Assembly: GCA_036365455.1 (NCBI GenBank) | Contig: JAWQUS010000008.1 | Coordinates: forward strand, 20,815,501-20,879,500 | DNA: 64,000 nucleotides | Direction: 5' to 3' | Source: Macrosoma leucophasiata | Lineage: Eukaryota > Arthropoda > Insecta > Lepidoptera > Hedylidae | Shown here: one piece after another, positions 55,900 through 64,000 of the stretch | How the letters are laid out: each line of letters starts with the position of its first letter | Position numbering within the stretch: the first letter of the stretch is position 1 | The notes under the pieces: generated by a model | What the model was told of the DNA's origin: nothing | Seen by the model: only the letters and a program-made list of their open reading frames with translations | Database searches by the model: none | Position numbers and translations under genes: made by a program

Positions 55900-57918
55900 C
55901 AGTGCCACCAACTTATCTCTGAAATGGCAAAAAAAGGAACAAAAGCCGCCATGTTGAAGTGTCATTGGATTGTCAGTGTCTACTACTTTCGTGTGCTGTG
56001 TTTGGTTTATTGCTATATTTCTTGATTTTAACTGTTGAATATGCCGAAAGCCATGAAAAGTGATGTCCGGAATATTATTCTAAAGGTTAAATCCTTTTTT
56101 GAAGAAGAATCTCGACAGCAGGCTCCCATAATTCCATTTAGTCAAATATACAATCGAATTGCGGCAGCTACAGGTGAGTGTTGCTAGTTCTTATCACACA
56201 AATTACCCAATTTTAATAAGTATACCTATTAGCTAAATTTAATTTACGGAATATTCTTTATATTTTTAATTTACGGTAGCAGCTTTGGCTTGATTTTTAT
56301 TTGAACAATTTGAAATAATCTGTATTTACGATTACGTTTTTAAATGAGTAATAATAATAGTTTCTTTGTTTCTACCCTATCTTTGGAGTGAGCCAGCTGA
56401 CCTGCTACATGTATACTGAATTATTTTATTACAAGTGTAAGCTTAGGAACAATATCTAATATTGTCAGAAAGGGGCAAGAAGCAGAAAAATCCGATGCTA
56501 AAATTCGCACACCAGGCAAGAAACGAACACGTAAAAGTGGATTTGATGATGATTTTGACCAGGGAGTTATTAGACGGAAAGTTCATGAATTTTATTCTGC
56601 CAGGAAGGAAGTGCCTACTGTCAATAAGCTTCTAGATGTCTTAAGGACTGAAATAAATTATACAGGACACAGAAAAACTCTTCGAAAACTGCTCCATAAA
56701 TTAGGATTTCGTTTAAAGAAAAACGGTGTCTAATCGTAAAGTATTGATGGAGCGAAATGGCATATCAGCTTGCATGAAATAGACAAAAATAGTAAGTCGT
56801 CTAATCCTAAGTCTTTAATTTATTTAGATGAAACTTATATTTACTCGTCTTATACATCTAGCTCATGTTGGCAAGGAGAAGGCGTTGAAGGCGTACTAGA
56901 GCCTGTATCAAAAGGGCAACGATATATAATCGTCCATGCTGGTAGGAATACTGGATTTGTTGAAAATGTACTTTTAGTGTTTAAGTCGAATTCAAAAAGT
57001 GGACTATCATGACGAAATGAATAGCACACATTTCAAAAAGTGATTAATAGAAAAACTAGTGCCTAATCTAAAAAAAACATCGATAATAGTAATGGACAAT
57101 GCATCATCGTATTTGCGTTAACAGAGTCCCAAAATCAAATTCATTAAAAAAGGAAATCCAATTATGACTTACGCAAAATAAAATTGATTACGACGAAGGC
57201 TTAACAAAACCTCAACTCTTAGAAATAATCAAAAGAAACAGGCCAGAACCCATATATGACTTTGAAAAGATTTTAGCTGAAAATGGTCATAGATGCTTGT
57301 ATTTACCCCCTTACCACTGTGATCTTAATCCGATCGAATTAATATGGAGCGCAATGAAAAGAAACGTGGCTAAAGTAAATATTGATTACAAAAATAAGAA
57401 AATCCCTCGCCTTGTCAAAGAAGCATTTGATTCCATTTCAGTTCATGAATGGGTACAACATTGTAAACATGTTCGTAAGTTAGAAGGGGAGTATTTGAAA
57501 CAAGACTCGTATTTAGATAAACCTTTTATAATTAATGTGGCAAGTGACAGTGAATGTGAAAGTGATTCGGATAGTGACAGTTGTGGAATTGACGGAGTAT
57601 GTCCTTTTGACCAGGTGAAGCAATATTTGCTTCACATTCATCAAAAATGACTGATCACAATTATTGTAAACCTGGTTTCCAATAAATTTTAAAAACATCA
57701 ATTTGTTTTTTTTAACGTACATTTACCATGCTGTAGCCACTCTCGCTACAATCTAGACAGGTTTTAGCCTAATAACTTAAAGAAACACAGATTTTTTTAC
57801 TCATTTAAAACTTACCCAACATTCCTTTCATCCCAATTTTAAGCAAAACAAAATTAACTAGCAACACCGATACGACGGTGATGACATCCTTCATTTCAGA
57901 GATAAGTTGGTGGCACTG
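55900..57918 (+). mobile_element. IS630-Tc1-mariner transposon with 27-bp inverted repeats, DD82E-like
   Basis: 27-bp terminal repeats at 55900-55926 and 57892-57918 (outer end CAGTGCCACCAACTTATCTC, identical). TA flanks the left end; the right flank is CT, so the TA duplication has decayed or one side was rearranged. Inside is a broken transposase with LDET, MDNAS and NPIE. The element length of ~2.0 kb suits an autonomous member. The D-to-E distance is about 80 residues, far from the 34-41 of common Tc1/mariner groups. Confidence 0.85.
56041..57650 (+). pseudogene. DD82E-like transposase, broken
   Basis: ATG at 56041 starts MPKAMKSDVRNIILKV; this piece meets a GTGAGT at 56174 that may be an intron donor. 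Sequence resumes near 56470 (GQEAEKSDAKIRTPGKKRTRK, a basic helix-rich DNA-binding part) and stops at ~56732. The next piece carries LDETYIYSSYTSS and ISKGQ-like VSKGQRYIIVHAGR (56770-57012). After more stops and frameshifts comes the C-terminal piece 57297-57650 with LPPYHCDLNPIELIWS and an acidic tail. All three catalytic residues survive, but at least three stops or shifts interrupt the frame, so it cannot make transposase. Confidence 0.83.
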
Positions 57919-58544
57919 CTCCTTCTAAAATGCTCTTGTTAAGTGACTGATAGTCCATTAAGACGGATGAATTGTCACCTAAGCCTAAGAATTCTCTTTG
58001 GTTTATAGGCAATGTCAATATATAAGTTTATGTATGCATACGAACCTTCGACCTACGAATATTTGAAACTTCTAACAAAAAGAGTAGTTATAAAATTTGT
58101 TTTACGTATTCAGTCGAAATATAGCGCCTACTTAAAAATGTTTATAATCATTAAATTCAATTCATTATATCTTGCTAATGACCGTAGCTCCTGCGTTTAA
58201 ATTCCCATTGTTTTTTTAAGTCAACCTGAACTATTACGGTCGTGCAAGGTTACTTTGCTAGATCAAGTTTCTACCGCACTAACCTATTTCTATGCCGTTG
58301 TTTATTATTATAAAACTACACACTGTTAAATCTAGGTACCGATGTATCGAAACAGAAAACTTTGTAATCGTACTTTGAAAAGAGCTGTTAGAAATATTTT
58401 GTAATGTTTCCTATAATACACAAGATATTTTTCAATTAACGTATTTAAAATTATCATAATAGAATATATTAAGTATATTTACGTAGCAACGCAGCTCTCA
58501 TAAGAAGACATAAGCCTTCCCCAAAAATAGGGCAATAGGTCATA
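57919..58544. other. Intergenic, nothing recognised
   Basis: AT-rich; only short chance frames. Confidence 0.45.
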
Positions 58545-58640
58545 ATCGCTATGCTTGGCATGCGGGTTGGCAATCGCAGTGGCGGTAGTTTTATGGCAGC
58601 ATGAGCAGCAGCACAGGATGCTGCTGCTCATCGCTTGTTT
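58545..58640 (-). repeat. Family E repeat fragment, reverse
   Basis: GCTTGGCATGCGGGTTGGCA, CGCAGTGGCGGTAGTTTTAT, then GCAGCATGAGCAGCAGCA. Confidence 0.6.
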
Positions 58641-58774
58641 ATACAAGGTGTAGCCGGAAAGGTCCAACAATATTCACAGGTGTTCATCTATATTAAGTTT
58701 CAAATAATATAAACGTAAACAACAACAATGATATCACATCTTTATTTTTCATACACAGTTTAAAAATTGATTTA

Positions 58775-58865
58775 AAAACGCCTGCAATCCCCGAAGTGGT
58801 AGGTAGAGGTAAATGCATGCGTTCAATCATACATGCAAACACTCACGATTCGCCGGTTACGTTAA
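58775..58865 (-). mobile_element. Family B SINE 3' fragment
   Basis: CGCCTGCAATCCCCGAAGTGG to CGATTCGCCGGTTACGT in reverse; the tRNA-like head is missing. Confidence 0.7.
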
Positions 58866-58959
58866 CAAAAATTAATTTATTGTTATTTTATTCGACAACC
58901 CTAACAAGTCGTCAATGAAAACGCTCAGCATTTCATACACACATAGGTACCGTGCGTTT

Positions 58960-59032
58960 TTTTATGTAATGGCAGTGGCAAACAAGCATGTAGTTCACAT
59001 TGATGTTAAGTGATGACTGCAGCCTTTGAAAT
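58960..59032 (-). repeat. Family A repeat, A-rich-end fragment
   Basis: TTTTTTTATGTAATGGCAGTG to AAGTGATGACTGCAGCC only. Confidence 0.7.
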
Positions 59033-59327
59033 GCCAAACATCTCTAAAGAAGCAAAGCGCTACTCATCAAAGTACAGAGACCGTCTTAAAACTCACCCAA
59101 ACCCACTATCTGCACCACTGCTCAAGCCAAGTTAGTAGATTGAAACAAGCCAATGTACTGATTTAAATGGGGAGCTGGGACATTGGTCCTATCTCGCCCA
59201 ACCGTCTTCATCACTGCACCTATCTTATAGTCAAATGTGTCTGTTAGCAGATTCCAGAAGAAGAGAAATAAACTTTGTTATATTGACCTATATGTACTAA
59301 AGTACTAGACTGGATTCCCCTTTTTAA

Positions 59328-59553
59328 ATTTAATGGCATCGCTTGTTGTGCCTATTGCTAGTGTTAAGTAAAACGATATTTCGTATTCGTATTATGCAAT
59401 GTAAAAGTCAGAGTCAGTCAGTCAATTTATCAGTCCGTCAGTCAGAGTCACAGTAGGTAAATCGAGTAAAGTGATGGCTACTTTACCAGAACATTTACAA
59501 TGCAGTTTTGGAGGCAACCCGAAAAAACGTGTTTTCGCACTGTTATTCTATTT
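59328..59553 (+). repeat. Repeat shared with 46365-46613, directly before the truncated LINE
   Basis: Same words as the partner; the match stops at TTATTCTATTTCA, exactly where LINE sequence begins. The LINE may carry it as part of its 5' junction or may have inserted into it. Confidence 0.7.
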
Positions 59554-60475
59554 CACTTCTTTCAAATGCCTCCAGAGGGTGAAGTTGATGGATGTGGGAG
59601 TGCGTATGGGTGACTTTGTGGTGAACTGTCTGCTTTATGCAGATGATGCGGGAATTGTTAGCTCTACACCATCTGGGCTACAAGCACTAGTCACAGTCAT
59701 GAAAGAGGATTGTATGGAGAAAGGCTTACAATTGAATGTGGATAACACTAAAGTATTAGTATTTGAAAGAGATGAGCAGAGAACAAATGCAAGGGTAGTA
59801 GTAGATGATGCAGTGTTAGAACAGGTGGATGAAATTGTATATCTTGGATGTGCTTTTAGCAAGGATGGTAGGTACACCACTGACATAGAAAGAAGAGTGC
59901 TTGCTGGGAATTGCGTGAATGGAGCGTTGGGTAAGCTGCTAGAATCTAAACATCTCAGCCAGCGGGCGCGACTAGCCGTACATAATCCTGTACTTACTCC
60001 AACGCTTTTATATGGAAGCGAGAGCTGGGTATGCAGGAAAGAGCATGAAAGTAAGTTGAACGCGGTGGAGATGAGATCATTGCGCAAGATCTGCGGTGTA
60101 TCACTCACCGATCGCGTTCGTAATGAAGATGTAAGAAAGAGGCTTTGTGTAAATGATAGCGTAAAAATGAAAAAAGGCATGCTCTGATGGTTCGGGCATA
60201 TAGAAAGAATGTCGAATGAGCGAATGACTAAACAGATATACAATGCGAATGTGGATGGTTGCAGAGGCCCAGGAAGATCAAGAATGACCTACCATGGCCA
60301 AATAGGTAGAGTTCTGTCTGATGGTGGGATCAAAAGTCTTAGGAATCGGCGTGCATGTATGAAGAGAATGATGAAAGTAGACGAGGCACGAGAGGTTTGT
60401 CAGAACCGGGTTGTCTGGCGCTCTACACTCTTTGGCTACCCCGTTAGGGACCTGGCGTGAAGATACATACATACC
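59554..60475 (+). mobile_element. 5'-truncated LINE with RT C-terminal part
   Basis: Frame from ~59570 to a TGA at 60185 reads CLLYADDAGIVSS (RT active site YADD), QLNVDNTKVLVFER, VDEIVYLGCAFSKDG, LTPTLLYGSESW and VEMRSLRKICGVS. After the stop it goes on as WFGHIERM...MTKQIYNANVDG and ends MMKVDEAREVCQNRVVWRS...YPVRDLA. The 3' end is GTTAGGGACCTGGCGTGA then ATACATACATA. Only one in-frame stop makes it fairly young. The missing N-terminal half shows 5' truncation, as target-primed reverse transcription produces. Confidence 0.85.
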
Positions 60476-60527
60476 AACAATTCGTCACTAACGTTAAGTA
60501 TGTCTCAAACATTGGACAGCGTCAATT

Positions 60528-60816
60528 TTTTTTTTATGTGATGGTGGTGGCAAACCTGCATGCAGTTCACATCGATGTTAAGTGACGACTGCAGCCTATA
60601 GACATCCTGACAATAACCAGAGGTCAAAGTGCAGATGCGTTGCCACCCCTGAGGACTAAGATCTTGTGCTTCTGTGATAGTTCTTACGGGGCCATACATT
60701 ACCATCTAAACGGAACACGATAGTGCTGAACACAACTATTTGGCGGCAGATAGATTAGGTAATGCGGCGGTGCCTACGCCCTCGAGCGTCATCACTGGGG
60801 CTCTACCACCAGTGAA
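60528..60816 (-). repeat. Family A repeat, reverse, full length
   Basis: TTTTTTTTATGTGATGGTGG to GGGGCTCTACCACCAGTGAA, between the LINE and a hAT-like MITE. Confidence 0.8.
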
Positions 60817-60835
60817 AAGTATTATTTCTAATACT

Positions 60836-61180
60836 CAGTGCCGGATAAAGCCGGTGCGGGGCCCGTAGCAAATGTGACCATGGGGCACTAGAGTTATATT
60901 GCCTACTGATATTTAGTATGTCAATAAAACAGAACATTTACGAAAAGGAATCGAAAACAATATTAGGGGATTTCCCATGTAAGTATTGTGGTATTGCCAA
61001 CTTGCAACATAATAATATGTATAATTACAGTGTGGCCAACGCTCACTTTGGAATAGCTAAGCTATATTACATATTTTACATAGGTATTTGTGGTTTTTTT
61101 TGGGCACAGGCGCGGGCCCCCTCAAGGCGCGGTGCTTGTAGCTGCTGCCTCCTGCTAGGTATAAAGCTAATCCGGCACTG
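60836..61180. mobile_element. Non-autonomous hAT-like MITE
   Basis: Begins CAGTGCCGGATAAAGC and ends with GCTAATCCGGCACTG, an inverted repeat of about 15 bp. Possible duplications CTAATACT / ATACCACT are poor, so the superfamily rests on the end sequence. No transposase. Confidence 0.6.
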
Positions 61181-61412
61181 ATACCACTAAATTACCGACC
61201 TAGCGATTAAACCAAGGACCCTAACTACGTCTACGTGACCTAAACCAATTTTTTGTGTTTTTACTGCCTTTACGTAAACTCGCAAATACCTACCTAGTTC
61301 AAATGGACGATAACTAACACAGCGCCTCTATATCTACAGATGTACATGCAAAAAATAATGGGCTCATCAGTGATTCGTCATGCAATACACTTGTGTGGCC
61401 TTATTAATATTA

Positions 61413-61690
61413 CTTTTAATGGTGGTAGAGCTCCAGTGACGGAGCTCGCGGGCGTAGGCACCACCGCATTACCTAATATACTTGCCGCTAAGTGGTAGTG
61501 TTCAGCACTATCGTGTTTCGGTCAGATGGTAATGTACGGCCTTGTAATTTCCGGCACAGAGGCATAACATCAGGCCTCAGGAGTGGTAACGCATCTGTAC
61601 TTTGAGTTTGTGTTGGTGTCTATAGGCTGCAGTCATCACTTAACATCAATGTGAACTGCATTGTTGTTTACCACTTCTATGACATAAAAA
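61413..61690 (+). repeat. Family A repeat, full length
   Basis: TTAATGGTGGTAGAGCTCCAG to CTATGACATAAAAAAAT. Confidence 0.8.
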
Positions 61691-62899
61691 AATATCCGTA
61701 TAACCGGAATACGGTAGCGCAGAAATAGGTTTTGGCGTTATAGCAGACTAACGTCCAAATACTCAAACGGCCCTTAAATCTAAGTGGGACTTAAAAGTCT
61801 TCTGTCTCTATAAATCACGTTCAAACGACAGAGAAAGCGTACATTTGAGGGTTGCTTAAAATTAAATGACGTTTGAGTATTCGGCCATATGCAGCACATA
61901 GGTAGGTATATGAAATTATTTTTTTACTAGCTATGCCCACGACATCTTTCGCATAAAATTTTACAAAATTATTGTTCAGTTTTTACGCGGACGAAATCGT
62001 TAGCACAACGTGGTTTAATTTTATACCTACATATATAAAAATGGCCTTAGTTACTCCTTATTCGCTATCTGCCAGTCAATCAATATCAAAAGGTTTACCG
62101 TCAAGTAGGCTGAAAGTAAAAGTCCATGAGCTCCACCACTAAAGCTCTACCACTTATTAAATTCATAATTAATTAACGCAATTTTATTCAAAAGATTTCA
62201 GCTGCGCTTTCTTACAGTCGGACGGACTTATGCGGCAATAAATACCTGAAAATATGTAATAAGATATTTATTTTCAGATAAACTGGATATCCTTTATTTC
62301 TGTATCAAGTAAAAACGACGGCGTCTGAGTAATTGGGTGCGACGAGGAGGTAAATATAGTTTATCGTAATAACAAATCATCGGTGTTATTTTTAACTCTA
62401 ATACAAGTGTGTTACATATAATTTTTGAGTATGAAATAAAATCGAGTTAAGTCTTTCATATTCTGGATAACTTACGTTGTGATAAGCGCCAGAGAGGGGT
62501 CATGGAACTCGACTGAGGCTCGACTGAGCGAAAGAGATGCAACACTTTCCTTACGCGACATCCTTGCAACCTATTTACAGAGGTATTCGAGATAATCCAG
62601 ATTATGCATACATTAATTTCATCATTTCGAAAGATTTTTCGATATATTTGTTATTTTAAAACCAAGCGAATTACGATAAAACGAGATATCATTATCATAC
62701 TGCTGTATCAGTTTGTACAGTTTAAAAATATCTACGTAGCTATTCGTTTGTTTTTGCGTTTTGCATTTTTTAACAACTAAATGGTTTTCAACTTGTTAAT
62801 ATCGAAATCTAATGCTTTAAATAACAAATAAAATTAAGGAAGTAAGTATCGAAAGTGTACCCTAATAGGTAGTATACATTTGGCATTTGTTCTCGAGCC
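61691..62899. other. Intergenic; possible reverse Helitron-like end at 61927
   Basis: CTAGCTATGCCCACGACATC and ACGCGGACGAAATCG near 61927-62005 resemble a Helitron-like end. A short piece near 62125-62160 (GAGCTCCACCACTAAAGC) resembles family A. Otherwise AT-rich. Confidence 0.35.
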
Positions 62900-63201
62900 T
62901 TAAAGCTGACAATAAGCATGGTTCGTAGAGGCGTAACGAGTGCGCGGTGCACGCTGCACGCTGCAAAGCGCGGTCGCTGGTGCGTACATAAGTGCGATGC
63001 ATCCTAAAGTTGAACCGTAAAGTTATTGCGATTTGTAAGGTAGCGATTCTCGACGCGAAGTTCGGGATCGGCCGCCCGCCACAGTCCGCCACAGCCACAG
63101 CACTCCATTCGTCGCCCGACGCTAGCGTGGCACAGTCGACGGTTGCGCGCTAGCCACAATCTCACCAAACTTGACATCATACCACTCCGGTATCGGACGA
63201 G
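62900..63201 (+). promoter_or_regulatory. CpG-rich promoter / 5' UTR candidate
   Basis: A GC- and CpG-rich island in an AT-rich window, with repeated GCACGCTGCA-like and CCACAGCC-like words, ending at the putative signal-peptide ATG at 63202. No clear TATA box. The exact start of transcription cannot be read. Confidence 0.45.
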
Positions 63202-63255
63202 ATGAAGCCTCGTCCGGTGGTCGGGTTTCTTCTGCTCCTGGTGACCCTAGCCAAG
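63202..63255 (+). CDS. First coding exon of a putative secreted or membrane protein (5' end only)
   Basis: ATG at 63202 opens MKPRPVVGFLLLLVTLAK: a basic start then a run of Phe, Leu and Val, the pattern of a eukaryotic signal peptide. A GTAAGC donor follows directly at 63256 in phase 0. The 300 bp before it are far richer in CpG than the rest of the window, as expected of a 5' UTR and promoter. No second exon is visible up to 64000, so the gene runs off the right edge behind an intron of at least 0.7 kb. The mature protein is unknown. A chance ORF is possible, but signal-like codons, a splice donor and CpG context together favour a real exon. Confidence 0.5.
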
Positions 63256-64000
63256 GTAAGCTTTCCCTGCCACCCTGCGAAAGTCTCTCGCCTGTTGCTA
63301 GCGTACGAACAACTTTTGTTGAACTTTACACGCGAATTTAACTTTTTGAAATACCTCACTTTTCGTGGTCACTAAACCTAAGTTCGAATAACTAAAAATA
63401 ATAAAGTTTAACCCACGGCCGAGCCGGTTTGTGCAATCTACAACTGAACATTTGGAATTTGTGACTCTATGATAGCGTTTCACATGTTCGTAGAAGCAAT
63501 TAATACGATTTAGTATACCTAATTAAGGTCTTATTATTGCCATGATCTCTTAACCGGACTGGTTAATTTGTAAGTTCACACTTTTTTGCAGAGAATTTAC
63601 GCACATAATTTAAATATTTATATGCTTTAAATGTTTCATTGTTATTATTATGTTATTCAGAGAGTTATCATATCGACGAAATAAAAATATATTCACAACA
63701 TTTAACACAAATGCATGAAAAAACATCTATTAGGTAAACTATTTAAAAGGAATTGACTCAAAATGAAAACAAATATATATTTTCAATTAATTAAATTTGA
63801 ATATTTTTTTATTTTATTCGCATTCAATCAACAATGTAGATTTTCCTTAAAAGTTTGAAAGAAACTCTATAATATTTGTGGTGATATAATTAAGAATACT
63901 TGTACATTTTTAATATTTAAACTGATCGAAAAAGAGTGAGTTAATAATTTATTTTTTGGAACGAAGGTACTAACCGGTTTAAATAAATAACGACATCACA
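63256..64000. other. Start of intron 1 of the right-edge gene
   Basis: AT-rich after the GTAAGC donor; no acceptor-plus-exon seen before the window ends. Confidence 0.45.

Noticed and set aside
59635..60243. 202-codon minus-strand frame
   Set aside because: Antisense shadow of the LINE reverse transcriptase frame.
1..64000. CRISPR arrays, bacterial operons, rRNA genes, phage genes, biosynthetic clusters
   Set aside because: None seen; the window is repeat-rich insect nuclear DNA. The 5S-like heads are SINEs, not functional 5S genes.

Overview
This window is nuclear DNA from an insect, most likely a moth or butterfly (Lepidoptera). It is AT-rich and the genes are split by GT-AG introns. Most of the sequence is interspersed repeats whose style I associate with Lepidoptera: tRNA-headed SINEs, RTE-like LINE tails ending in a cagcagtgg-acgtc-ggctga motif, CTAG-ending Helitron-like elements with TCTGTCTG runs, and hAT and mariner MITEs. 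The species cannot be named from the sequence alone. I see no bacterial-style operon, CRISPR array or phage.

Three host genes are supported, all on the + strand. (1) 25299-38308: a four-exon gene for a 442-residue protein I do not recognise. It has a central coiled coil and a Val-Phe-Trp-Val C-terminus. Its first intron is 10.9 kb and full of repeats. (2) 42132-49729: a ten-exon gene for a 476-residue aldose 1-epimerase (galactose mutarotase) family protein. The fold motifs are kept, but the residues expected to do the chemistry are replaced (the Arg, both His and the Glu), and there are an N-terminal extension and a 36-residue acidic insert. It looks like an intact pseudoenzyme. (3) 63202-63255: a first coding exon for a putative signal peptide, downstream of a CpG-rich promoter-like stretch; the rest of that gene lies beyond the window.

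The rest is mobile-element territory. 1-25 kb holds LINE remnants (a Jockey-like RT split by a hAT MITE that kept its 8-bp target duplication), SINEs, a 420-bp GGAC/GAAC array, an ATC microsatellite block and Helitron-like elements. 39.3-40.35 kb is a dead mariner with an internal deletion and a lost catalytic Asp. 44-46 kb (mutarotase introns) holds 5S-rRNA-like SINEs. 51-54.7 kb holds minus-strand LINE fragments. 55.9-57.9 kb is a 2-kb Tc1/mariner-superfamily transposon with 27-bp terminal repeats and a wide D-to-E spacing (about 80 residues) like the DD82E group; its ORF is broken. 59.55-60.47 kb is a 5'-truncated LINE. One unclassified ~285-bp repeat family (family A here) occurs about 20 times.

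The most unusual signals are the catalytically stripped mutarotase-like gene and a set of short, perfect or near-perfect hairpins, two of them in adjacent pairs. The genes are not obviously linked in function; their shared feature is repeat-filled introns.
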